A stretch of 8,005 nucleotides of DNA from an uncultured Desulfobacterium sp. (GTDB taxonomy: Bacteria > Desulfobacterota > Desulfobacteria > Desulfobacterales > Desulfobacteraceae): the NCBI GenBank assembly GCA_937124525.1, contig CAKZLA010000513.1:1-8005 (forward strand), given 5' to 3'. Numbering within the stretch: position 1 is the first letter of the stretch; each line of letters begins with the position of its first letter. Made by a program: the position numbers and the translations under genes. Below, one piece after another: positions 1 through 6,553 of this stretch. The notes under the pieces were generated by a model. The model was not told the DNA's origin. It saw nothing but the letters and a program-made list of their open reading frames with translations, and did not search any database.

Positions 1-1177
1 CATATCGGACCATACGACGAAATGCTTCTACTAAAAAAATTCCCGAACCACACGAAGGATCTAAAACCTTGGGATTTTTCTTTAAGGCCTCGATCGTAAG
101 AACTTGTGAAAGAACGAATTCTGCTAATACCGGCGGGGTATAATAAGCACCATCTTGACGAGCCTTGCTTTTCTCATCCTCTTCATTCGAAGATGATTGA
201 TAGAACACTTCATAAATTGAGCTGATTAGATCAAGTGGAATAATATCGAATTTATAAGAAAAGAAAAAAAGCTTTTTCTGTATACCAACGTCACCATAAA
301 TCAATCCTTGGATAAGTTTCAGATGCTCTATCGTAACATTTTTTTCTTCTAAATCAACATCAGGGAACATATCTCCATTGAAATCTCTTGAAAGAGATCT
401 ATAAAATGCATATGTAAATTCTTTGTCCTGTAAAATTCTTGGGTATAGTGCATTTGTTTTTGAATAATTAATTTGATCATGAGAAGTTGGTTTCTCTAAG
501 AGTTTAGTCCAAGATGCCCTTTTAACAGCAACCTTTTTATAATATTCCTTCGTTAATATATTACGATCTTCCAGATACCGAATAAATATTGAACGCCCAA
601 TTAAAGCATGAGCATATTTAATATTGTCTTCTTTTAATCCTGCCGATATCAGTTCATTCCTGACGATTTTTAGATCTGTAATTAATGATTGATCTGCACG
701 ATGTTGTAGGCTACCGAAACGGCCACTCTCAAAAACTTTTCCTGACTCAATATTATCCCGATGATATGCTTGCAGCTTATTTGAAACATCTTTAATTCTA
801 TTAAGAGTTTCTAATGAATTAATTTTTTTTTGTTTGTTATTTGGGCTAATTGGTTTTTGAGCCAAATCAATAACAGACAATTCACCTTCGCTTTCAAGAA
901 AAAGTATACGAGGGCGTGCCAAACTCCATAATTTATTGAAACAATTAGCTTTTTCTTCTTCAGTTCCAGAATGCTTAGCAAATACAACTACAGGATTATT
1001 ATCTACAAAAAATATTCTTTCTGCTCCAGCTTGTTTGGCTGCTATAAACCACTCACCTTTATTAAGCCATGTATTGACATCAAAGTCTTTTGACGTTTTT
1101 TCTATGACGTTAAAGAGTTGTCCATGTTTAAAATCAAGTTTATCATAGACAGCCTCAAGGATTTCTTGAGTTTTCAT
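1..1177 (-). CDS. N6-adenine DNA methyltransferase of restriction-modification type, N-terminal part (cut by window edge)
   Basis: The frame opens at an ATG at 1177-1175 and stays open for 392 codons to the window edge, so the C-terminus is missing. An AGAAGGA Shine-Dalgarno sequence lies about 5 bases upstream. Near the end are GAYYTPP (about residues 343-349) and DPSCGSGIFL (about 373-382). The second is motif I, the S-adenosylmethionine-binding loop of gamma-type N6-adenine DNA methyltransferases; the first is the usual YYTP segment just before it in HsdM-, Eco57I- and type IIG-like enzymes. The 340-residue N-terminal part includes RPRILFLES (about 88-96) and a helical segment with GRSIFIRYLEDR, similar from memory to the N-terminus of large single-chain type IIG/Eco57I-like proteins. 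I see no unambiguous PD-(D/E)XK nuclease signature; FAKH near residue 68 is only suggestive. The target-recognition part and the NPPY motif would lie off-window. The gene is AT-rich compared with the genes from 1967 on, which suggests horizontal acquisition. A type I HsdM is the main alternative. Confidence 0.82.
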   Translation of the reverse strand, partial: MKTQEILEAVYDKLDFKHGQLFNVIEKTSKDFDVNTWLNKGEWFIAAKQAGAERIFFVDNNPVVVFAKHSGTEEEKANCFNKLWSLARPRILFLESEGELSVIDLAQKPISPNNKQKKINSLETLNRIKDVSNKLQAYHRDNIESGKVFESGRFGSLQHRADQSLITDLKIVRNELISAGLKEDNIKYAHALIGRSIFIRYLEDRNILTKEYYKKVAVKRASWTKLLEKPTSHDQINYSKTNALYPRILQDKEFTYAFYRSLSRDFNGDMFPDVDLEEKNVTIEHLKLIQGLIYGDVGIQKKLFFFSYKFDIIPLDLISSIYEVFYQSSSNEEDEKSKARQDGAYYTPPVLAEFVLSQVLTIEALKKNPKVLDPSCGSGIFLVEAFRRMVRY

Positions 1178-1966
1178 AAAGTCCTTCTGTGAATTAGTTT
1201 ACCATGTTACTAACAATCTATTTAGCATAAATACGCTGTTTATAGTACTGTATTTTTTTGATAACGACTTTGGTATATGTTCGTTCTTCATTAACCAATT
1301 CGAAATTATTGAGGATGCTTTTTTAAAAGCTTTTGTGGTTTCTATTTCTTTCGGTTGAATGTTTAGATCACTGGCTTGTCCATGTGAATTGGTTTGTTCA
1401 GCGGCCCGGGGAAGTGGGGTGGATAATTCACCTTAACTATCGCTGAAGCGTTGCTTCGCTTTGCCCGTCATCAAGTAGATGACCGGTTGTCCGTATATCT
1501 TTCATACTTTGATATCTAACCGCATATCATGAAAATTTGAATGGTATAGGCACCTCTGAAATCTTAATTAGGGACTCCATAGGAATAAAACTACCCACGT
1601 TTGCATGCAGAAATCCAGATAGTCGGGGTAAAGCTCATTAACGTTCGGTAGATTATTTTTTATGAACTCTCCGATTCTTTTTGAGTTGCATACTTTGGGG
1701 TTAATCATAAAAGTGGACCACTTTGAACCGATTCCTTTTGATCTAAAAATAAAGTCAGTAATTACAGATAATTGACGATAGCATATGTTAAATCTCCATA
1801 TAGTGGCCCATCTTATGACTAACCCCCAAACTTTATTGGAGATAAAATACTAATTCTCCATAATTTGAAATTTATTTCCAGCTATTACTGTGTAAAAAAT
1901 ATTTTATCATTAAAAACAAAAGAGACTTTGTCAAGATTTAAAGAATTTCGCTTCAGCAAAAATAGT
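1178..1966. other. AT-rich intergenic stretch with gene debris and a composition junction
   Basis: No convincing intact gene was found in these 789 bases. On the minus strand a 77-codon frame without a start codon (1432-1199) ends 21 bases before the methyltransferase start; it includes the stretch KEIETTKAFKKASSIISNWL and looks like a decayed or truncated coding end. A second minus-strand frame runs open from 1849 to a stop at 1568-1570, with an internal ATG at 1708 giving 46 codons; it has no Shine-Dalgarno sequence. A short GC-rich block around 1403-1422 stands out in the AT-rich surroundings and may mark a recombination junction. A small hairpin, AAGCG-TTGCTT-CGCTT, lies at 1447-1462. The inverted-repeat element at 1694-1830 is listed separately. 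No tRNA or attachment site was recognised. Confidence 0.5.
1694..1830. mobile_element. 137-bp inverted-repeat element, MITE-like or remnant IS ends
   Basis: The left end (TTTGGGGTTAATCATAA, then AAGTGGACCACTT) and the reverse complement of the right end (TTTGGGGGTTAGTCATAA, then GATGGGCCACTA) match at roughly 24 of 31 aligned positions with two single-base gaps. They face each other across about 75 bases. The left end also contains a perfect palindrome, AAAGTGG-A-CCACTTT (1710-1724). The size, the terminal inverted repeats and the absence of a transposase suggest a non-autonomous element or two collapsed IS ends; an IS21-like origin is only a guess from the internal AAGTGGACCACTT motif. No clear target-site duplication flanks it. 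Confidence 0.45.
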
Positions 1967-2644
1967 TTAACAACCCGCTCTGATTTGCGAATGGTTGACT
2001 ATGCCATTCAATTCACTGGGACGTTCAATACAGGCATATGCCCCGGAAGCTTCAAGCTCCTCCCGGGTACCATAACCCCAGAGCACCCCAAGGCCGGGCA
2101 CACCATTGGCTCTGGCACCGATCATGTCATGCTCCCGATCCCCCACCATGACAGTTGCATTGGCTGAAAGTGATTCCATGTCCAGGACATGGGCAATCAA
2201 GCTTGTTTTGTCGGTGCGGGTACCATCCAGCTCGCTGCCATGAACACCTTTGAAAAATTTGTCCAGACCAAAATACTGGATAATACGTTTTGCGTACATC
2301 CAGGGTTTGGATGTGGCAACATACAGGTCATGCCCTGCGCTTTTCAAGGTTTCCAGCACCTGGGGAATATCTTCATAAAGTTCATTTTCAAAAAGCCCCA
2401 CGGAACTAAAGCGTTCTCTGTACAGAGCCAGGGCCTGTTCCGCCAGTGCATCATCCCGGGAGTCTAAGAGTCGGGCAAAACTTTTTTTCAGGGGAGGACC
2501 GATGCACCAGCGAAGAGCTTCTGGCTGGGGGGCCGGTCTGTCAAGGCAGGTCATTGCATGGGAAATGCATTTTGTGATGCCTTCAAAGGAATCCGTCAAG
2601 GTGCCATCCAGATCAAATAATATGTTCATTGCATTCTTTTCCAT
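1967..2644 (-). CDS. HAD-superfamily hydrolase, phosphoglycolate phosphatase / 5'-nucleotidase-like
   Basis: The 225-residue protein has all four HAD motifs. Motif I is DLDGTLTDS (residues 11-19), where D11 is the nucleophile and D13 the general acid/base. Motif II is TS at 111-112, motif III is K146, and motif IV is GDREHD with D169 and D173 binding magnesium. A helical cap fills the space after motif I (subclass I). The C-terminal segment with VLWGYGTREEL is typical of the Gph/5'-nucleotidase branch, which dephosphorylates small phosphate esters such as phosphoglycolate or nucleoside monophosphates; the actual substrate cannot be read from sequence. The protein is probably cytosolic, since no signal peptide is seen. 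Two starts compete: the ATG at 2644, and the ATG at 2629 (residue 6), which has a GGAA about ten bases upstream and starts just before the first strand. It is transcribed divergently from cysK. It is the first gene with core-like composition to the right of the AT-rich island. Confidence 0.88.
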   Translation of the reverse strand: MEKNAMNILFDLDGTLTDSFEGITKCISHAMTCLDRPAPQPEALRWCIGPPLKKSFARLLDSRDDALAEQALALYRERFSSVGLFENELYEDIPQVLETLKSAGHDLYVATSKPWMYAKRIIQYFGLDKFFKGVHGSELDGTRTDKTSLIAHVLDMESLSANATVMVGDREHDMIGARANGVPGLGVLWGYGTREELEASGAYACIERPSELNGIVNHSQIRAGC

Positions 2645-2972
2645 GGGGGTATTCAGTGGCCATACATATTTTGTTTTTCATGCATGCCAGGAGAAAATCC
2701 TTCCCCTTGGGCAGGGGAAAAAAGTTGATTTCTATTTGGATAACACATAGAATGATCTTTCTCCAGCGCATTTTTCCCATGGGCAGGAATCTTTTCTGAA
2801 CATTTTGTCGGCAGAAGTAATCTGATTTCATGGAAAAATGTGAGGGGGAGTCATTGGCGTCTTTTTTCATTTCCGACGGTTGAAAACTCAGAAATCTTTA
2901 ACTGTTTGGCATTGTTGGATCAACGATTTAAACGATTTGTCCATACCATGGGTGAATCTTTAAGGAGATAAA
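2645..2972. other. divergent intergenic region between the HAD hydrolase and cysK
   Basis: This 328-base region must carry promoters for both neighbours. It holds a perfect 7-bp hairpin at 2701-2719 (TTCCCCT-TGGGC-AGGGGAA) and a weaker related sequence near 2774-2789 (TTCCCATGGGCAGGAA). Neither has a proper T-run, so neither reads as a terminator. Close to cysK are a palindromic GTTGGATCAAC and tandem AACGATTT repeats. No gene is supported here. Confidence 0.5.
2906..2938 (+). promoter_or_regulatory. candidate cysK promoter with tandem 8-base repeats
   Basis: TTGGCA (2906-2911) and TTTAAA (2927-2932) are separated by 15 bases, or TTAAAC with 16, which is short of the ideal 17. The segment overlaps GTTG-GAT-CAAC (2914-2924) and two copies of AACGATTT (2922-2929 and 2931-2938). 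The overlap of repeats with the putative -10 suggests an operator, but the regulator is unknown. Confidence 0.28.
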
Positions 2973-3941
2973 ATGAAACAGATCTTTGAAGATAACAGTA
3001 TGAGTATCGGAAGAACCCCCCTGGTGCGTTTGAACAATGTGACAAAAGACCTTGATTGCACCATTGCCGTCAAGATTGAGGGGCGCAACCCCGCCTATTC
3101 TGTGAAATGTCGTGTGGGGGCGGCCATTATATGGGATGCCGAAGAAAAGGGAATCCTGATCCCCGGATCTCAAGATGTCACTGTCATTGAAGCCACCAGC
3201 GGCAACACCGGCATCGGGCTTGCCTATGTGTGTGCAGCAAAGGGATATCCCCTGATACTTGCCATGCCGGAAACCATGTCCATGGAGCGGCGGCGTATGC
3301 TCCAGGCCTTTGGGGCTGAACTCATCCTCACCGAGGGTGCCAAGGGAATGAAAGGGGCCATTGCCAAGACCGAAGAGATGGTTGCCCAGGCTCCAGAGCG
3401 ATACTATATGGCCAACCAGTTTTCCAACCCGGCCAACCCGGCCATCCATTATAAAACCACCGGTCCTGAAATATTTGAAGACACCGGTGGGGACATTGAT
3501 ATCTTTGTTGCCGGTGTGGGCACCGGGGGCACCATCACCGGGGTTGCCCGGTATTTAAAGGAAAAAAAGGGCAGTGCCATTCAAGCCGTTGCCGTGGAGC
3601 CCGTGCACACAGCCATTTTAAGTTCATTAAAAGCGGATAAACCTTTTTCTCCGGGGCCGGGAGTGAACAAAATACAGGGTATTGGAGCCGGGTTTAAACC
3701 TGATATTCTGGATCTGGATCTTGTGGATGAAGTGATGACGGTGACCAGTGACGAGGCCATTGATATGGCCAGAAGACTGCACCTAAAAGAGGGGATCACC
3801 TGCGGTATCTCAAGCGGTGCCGCCGTTGCCGTTGCTTTGAAAATCGGTGCATTGCCGGAAAACAAGGGAAAACTCATTGTCACCCTTCTTCCCGATGCCG
3901 GAGAACGATATCTGTCATCAGTACTTTTTGAAAACTTGTAA
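2973..3941 (+). CDS. cysK: O-acetylserine sulfhydrylase A (cysteine synthase)
   Basis: This fold-type II PLP enzyme makes L-cysteine from O-acetylserine and sulfide in the cytosol, the last step of cysteine synthesis. Its 322 residues match the usual CysK length. The PLP-binding lysine is K45 in [15 protein letters not shown] (75-80) is the substrate-carboxylate loop, GTGGT (183-187) holds the PLP phosphate, KIQGIGAGF (233-241) is the conserved CysK segment, and SSG (280-282) ends near the PLP ring nitrogen. The PETMS (99-103), EGAKGMKGA (121-129) and QFSNPANP (149-156) blocks are those of E. coli-type CysK rather than CysM or cystathionine beta-synthase. The start is fixed by AAGGAG (2962-2967) five bases upstream. 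The gene opens a plus-strand run with the dehydrogenase 62 bases downstream and is divergent from the HAD hydrolase. In a sulfide-producing anaerobe it would assimilate internal sulfide directly. No cysE is seen nearby. Confidence 0.96.
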   Translation: MKQIFEDNSMSIGRTPLVRLNNVTKDLDCTIAVKIEGRNPAYSVKCRVGAAIIWDAEEKGILIPGSQDVTVIEATSGNTGIGLAYVCAAKGYPLILAMPETMSMERRRMLQAFGAELILTEGAKGMKGAIAKTEEMVAQAPERYYMANQFSNPANPAIHYKTTGPEIFEDTGGDIDIFVAGVGTGGTITGVARYLKEKKGSAIQAVAVEPVHTAILSSLKADKPFSPGPGVNKIQGIGAGFKPDILDLDLVDEVMTVTSDEAIDMARRLHLKEGITCGISSGAAVAVALKIGALPENKGKLIVTLLPDAGERYLSSVLFENL

Positions 3942-3966
3942 TAACAAAATGGAGGCGGCAATTCTT

Positions 3967-3989
3967 CCCCTGGGTTAGAGGTTCAGGGG
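3967..3989. repeat. small hairpin between cysK and the dehydrogenase gene
   Basis: CCCCTG (3967-3972) and CAGGGG (3984-3989) form a 6-bp stem with an 11-base loop. No T-run follows on either strand, so it is unlikely to be an intrinsic terminator; it may sit in a cysK-dehydrogenase transcript. The G-run that closes the right arm (3986-3993) also serves as the Shine-Dalgarno-like sequence for the next gene, so folding could limit its translation. That last point is inference. Confidence 0.35.
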
Positions 3990-4003
3990 GGGGCCGATGT
4001 TTT

Positions 4004-5011
4004 ATGAAAAACAAAAAAATACTTGTTACCCGGGATTTTCCCGATGCTGGCATTAAAATGCTTGAAAATGAAGGCTTTGACATCACCCTTTGTGATAGCA
4101 CCACCCCCATGACCCAGCCGGAACTCATTGAAAAAGCAAAAAGTCACAACGCCATTTTCTGCACCATGACGGAAAAGATTGATGCCCATTTTTTGGATCA
4201 GTGCAGCCATCTGGATATCATCTCCCAGTTTGCCGTGGGCTATGATAACATAGATATCCCCGAAGCCACCCGCCGGGGAATTCCCGTTGGGTATACCCCC
4301 AATGCCATGAACCAGGCCACGGCAGACATTGCTTTTGGGCTGATGATCGCCACGGCCAGAAAAATGTTTTATTGTCATAAAACCATTCTCAAAGACCAGT
4401 GGAAAACCTTTCAACCCAAGGCCTTCCTGGGCATGGAGTTGATGAATAAAACCCTTGGTATTGTGGGGATGGGCCGCATTGGTATGGAAATGGCCAAACG
4501 ATGCCAGGGGGCCTATGACATGGATATCCTTTACCATAACCGAACCCCCAACCCTGTGGCGGAGCAGAAGTTTAATGCTCGGTTTACGGGATTTGATGAG
4601 CTGCTGGCACAAAGTGATATTGTCTCTGTGCATTGTTCTTTAACCCCTGAAACCAGGGAGATGTTCAACCGGGCCGCCTTTGAAAAAATGAAATCCGCTG
4701 CCATATTCATCAACACGGCCAGGGGGATGATCCACAATGAGACAGATCTGATTCATGCCCTGGAAGAGAGAGACATCTGGGGGGCAGGGCTGGATGTCAC
4801 CAGTCCAGAACCCATGGACAAAGACAACCCCCTGCTGTCCATGGAAAATGTCTGCGTGCTGCCCCATATCGGATCTGCCACCATGGAATCCCGGGATACC
4901 ATGTCCACCATGGCGGCAACCAACATCATTGAATTTTACCGCAACGGCACCCTGCCCACCATTGTGAACCCGGAAGTGCTCAAGGATTCTGGAAAAACAC
5001 TGACACAATAA
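4004..5011 (+). CDS. D-isomer-specific 2-hydroxyacid dehydrogenase (glyoxylate/hydroxypyruvate reductase-like)
   Basis: The 335-residue protein has the family layout: a split substrate-binding domain and a central Rossmann domain. FAVGYDNID (76-84) is the substrate-loop motif, GMGRIG (155-160) the nucleotide loop, and the catalytic trio is R240 (in NTARG), E269 (in SPEP) and H288 (in PHIGSAT). After the second strand the sequence is YHNR (177-180) rather than an acidic residue, which in GyaR/GhrB-type enzymes favours NADPH over NADH. It probably reduces glyoxylate or hydroxypyruvate to the 2-hydroxyacid in the cytosol; the family also includes phosphoglycerate and other 2-ketoacid reductases, so the substrate is uncertain. 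The length lacks the ACT domain of many SerA proteins. A G-rich ribosome-binding sequence (about 3985-3993) precedes the ATG; a second ATG at 3997 is out of frame. With 62 bases after cysK it may be co-transcribed with it. Confidence 0.9.
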   Translation: MKNKKILVTRDFPDAGIKMLENEGFDITLCDSTTPMTQPELIEKAKSHNAIFCTMTEKIDAHFLDQCSHLDIISQFAVGYDNIDIPEATRRGIPVGYTPNAMNQATADIAFGLMIATARKMFYCHKTILKDQWKTFQPKAFLGMELMNKTLGIVGMGRIGMEMAKRCQGAYDMDILYHNRTPNPVAEQKFNARFTGFDELLAQSDIVSVHCSLTPETREMFNRAAFEKMKSAAIFINTARGMIHNETDLIHALEERDIWGAGLDVTSPEPMDKDNPLLSMENVCVLPHIGSATMESRDTMSTMAATNIIEFYRNGTLPTIVNPEVLKDSGKTLTQ

Positions 5012-5118
5012 CGGGAGACCAGAGGCCTGGGGTGTCTAAAAACCGAGCAGACAGAAACCCCGGATATAGAAGACCAGACCGGGCTGGCAAAACAAAAATG
5101 AAAACAAGCTGTGAGCAT

Positions 5119-5156
5119 CCCCAAACCCCGGCACCCAGAACCCAGCACCCAACCCC
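5119..5156 (-). repeat. C-rich heptamer array, potential G-quadruplex on minus strand
   Basis: The plus strand has six C-runs of three or four (5119-5122, 5126-5129, 5134-5136, 5141-5143, 5148-5150, 5153-5156) separated by 2-4 bases. The minus strand thus satisfies the G3+N1-7 quadruplex rule with runs to spare. The core is three near-identical heptamers: CACCCAG, AACCCAG and CACCCAA (5132-5152). It sits 22 bases before the preferred start of the rRNA methyltransferase gene. Confidence 0.65.
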
Positions 5157-5178
5157 AAAAGGATTTTCCAGATACACC

Positions 5179-6150
5179 ATGATGGACACAAAGTCAGACT
5201 CAAAATATGTCAAGCAGGCAGAGATGCTGGCCAACCGGGTCAAAAAACAGTACAAACACCTTAAAAAGAAATTTGCAAGGCAGAACATTGAGGTGTTCCG
5301 GCTCTATGACGGGGATATCCCGGAAATCCGTGCTGCCGTGGATTGGTATGCCGGGCATCTGGTGGTGGCGGAATACACCAGACGGGATTCCAATCCCCAA
5401 TGGCTGCCCATGATGGGCAATGCCGTGGCCCAAGCCCTTAATGTAACACCGGAAAATCTTCATTTAAAGGAGAGGCAGGCAGGCCACCAGGACGGCAAGC
5501 GCTACCAGCGTTTTGACACCACCAACCGGAAAATCGTGATGCAGGAGCGGGACCTGAAGTTCTATATCAATTTGTGGGACTATGTGGACACCGGACTTTT
5601 TTCCGATCATAGAAATACCCGGATGATGGTCAGGGAGATGGCCCAGGGAAAACACCTTTTGAATTTATTCTGCTATACCGGTGCCTTTTCCTGCCATGGG
5701 GCAAAGGGCGGGGCACGGTCCACCACCTCGGTGGACCGTTCCCAAAGTACCATTGAATGGGCCCGGGAAAACATGATCCTAAATGGCGTTCCCATGGAGC
5801 ACAATCACCTGATCCAGGCAGACACCTTTGATTTTTTAAAAGAAACTGCCGATACTGGGCAGCGATTTGATCTTTGTGTGGTGGACCCACCCTCCTTCTT
5901 TACAAGGAGAAGTCGGGGTGATCATTTTGACATTGACAGGGATCACCCCGCCCTGCTGAAGTCGGTGATCAATGTCATGAATCCCGGGGGCACCATCTAT
6001 TTTTCCACCAACCATCAGGATTTTACCCCGCGCATGGAACATTTGCCCCTTGAGAGCCACAAGGAGATCACCAAGGCCACCATTCCAGAAGATTACCAAC
6101 GAAAGCACAAACAGATCCATCGGTGCTGGAAACTTCTGGTAAAAAGTTGA
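5179..6150 (+). CDS. rlmK: RlmK-type 23S rRNA (guanine-N7) methyltransferase, stand-alone
   Basis: This class I S-adenosylmethionine methyltransferase resembles the C-terminal (RlmK) half of E. coli RlmKL, which makes m7G2069 in 23S rRNA; the THUMP-bearing RlmL half is absent. An N-terminal helical and beta region (MLANRVKKQYKHLKK, residues 16-30; RLYDGDIPE, 41-49) leads to DTGLFSDHR (137-145). NLFCYTGAFS (162-171) is motif I, D186 the likely ribose-binding acid, DPPSFF (236-241) motif IV, and IHRCW lies near the C-terminus. The frame is open back to a GTG at 5032, but the extra 49 codons are low-complexity and cross the heptamer array. I therefore start at the ATG at 5179 (323 residues), just before the conserved block; an ATG at 5182 directly follows. 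AAAAGGA (5157-5163) is a somewhat distant ribosome-binding site. The alternative RlmI is less likely because no PUA domain is present. The stop lies 9 bases from that of the convergent cytochrome gene. Confidence 0.85.
   Translation: MMDTKSDSKYVKQAEMLANRVKKQYKHLKKKFARQNIEVFRLYDGDIPEIRAAVDWYAGHLVVAEYTRRDSNPQWLPMMGNAVAQALNVTPENLHLKERQAGHQDGKRYQRFDTTNRKIVMQERDLKFYINLWDYVDTGLFSDHRNTRMMVREMAQGKHLLNLFCYTGAFSCHGAKGGARSTTSVDRSQSTIEWARENMILNGVPMEHNHLIQADTFDFLKETADTGQRFDLCVVDPPSFFTRRSRGDHFDIDRDHPALLKSVINVMNPGGTIYFSTNHQDFTPRMEHLPLESHKEITKATIPEDYQRKHKQIHRCWKLLVKS
5715..5739. repeat. perfect 10-bp inverted repeat inside rlmK
   Basis: ACGGTCCACC (5715-5724) and GGTGGACCGT (5730-5739) flank a 5-base loop, giving a GC-rich stem within the codons for ARSTTSVDR. 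No T-run follows, so it is not an intrinsic terminator. It may be a by-product of the conserved amino-acid sequence. Confidence 0.6.
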
Positions 6151-6159
6151 TCCAATGCG

Positions 6160-6507
6160 CTATTTCTTGGTGTGGCAGTCGTTGCATGAAATGGGGCCAT
6201 AGCTCTCGCCTTTGGATTTCCGGTCTCTATGGCATTTGATGCAGGTTTTATTCATTACCTGTTTTCTTTTCAGTTCTTTGGCAGCTTTCATTGTTTTGAT
6301 AACGCCCAACTCCATGGGAAACACATCATGGCATACCTTGCAATCCCCAAGGATTTCCTGATGCTCCTTGTGGGGGAATTGTACCTCTCCCTTGGAGCCG
6401 CCATTGATGGCGAATTCTTCTGCACCATGATTCACCATTGCAAGGGTTGTCACGGCTGAAAAGATCATGAGTCCTGCCACAATAACTGCCAGTTTTATCG
6501 CCTTCAT
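6160..6507 (-). CDS. periplasmic triheme cytochrome c (class III / c7-like)
   Basis: The 115-residue precursor has a signal peptide: K2 and K5, a hydrophobic core at 6-19, and likely cleavage after TLA (residue 23). Three CXXCH haem sites follow: CKVCH (56-60), CIKCH (89-93) and CNDCH (108-112). Besides the three proximal histidines there are exactly three others, H27, H46 and H49 (FPHKEH), enough for three bis-histidine haems as in cytochrome c7. The size and spacing fit small multihaem cytochromes that shuttle electrons in the periplasm of sulfate- and metal-reducing Desulfobacterota. The partner is unknown. The start is supported by GGAG seven bases upstream. The gene lies 46 bases after rubrerythrin on the same strand and is probably the last gene of the ferredoxin-rubrerythrin transcript, although it acts in a different compartment. 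No terminator is visible in the 9 bases before the convergent rlmK stop. Confidence 0.92.
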   Translation of the reverse strand: MKAIKLAVIVAGLMIFSAVTTLAMVNHGAEEFAINGGSKGEVQFPHKEHQEILGDCKVCHDVFPMELGVIKTMKAAKELKRKQVMNKTCIKCHRDRKSKGESYGPISCNDCHTKK

Positions 6508-6553
6508 AAAAAATCTCCTGAATTTTAATTTCGATAATGTTCATGCCACCCGA

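Noticed and set aside
1865..2167. 100-codon plus-strand frame over the HAD C-terminus
   Set aside because: Antisense to a clear HAD gene and extends into the AT-rich non-coding stretch without a domain.
2701..2719. Perfect hairpin as an intrinsic terminator
   Set aside because: The hairpin is followed by A-run or mixed sequence, not a T-run, on both strands, and it lies upstream rather than downstream of the neighbouring genes.
2613..2870. 85-codon minus-strand frame overlapping the HAD start
   Set aside because: No Shine-Dalgarno sequence, no recognisable domain, and it overlaps both the HAD start and the divergent promoter region.
2928..3449. 173-codon antisense frame over cysK
   Set aside because: It is a shadow of the strongly supported cysK frame; its composition is typical of an antisense reading of coding DNA.
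5032..5178. GTG-started 49-codon N-terminal extension of the rRNA methyltransferase
   Set aside because: The extension is low-complexity, crosses the C-rich heptamer array and has no family similarity; the conserved region starts after the ATG at 5179.
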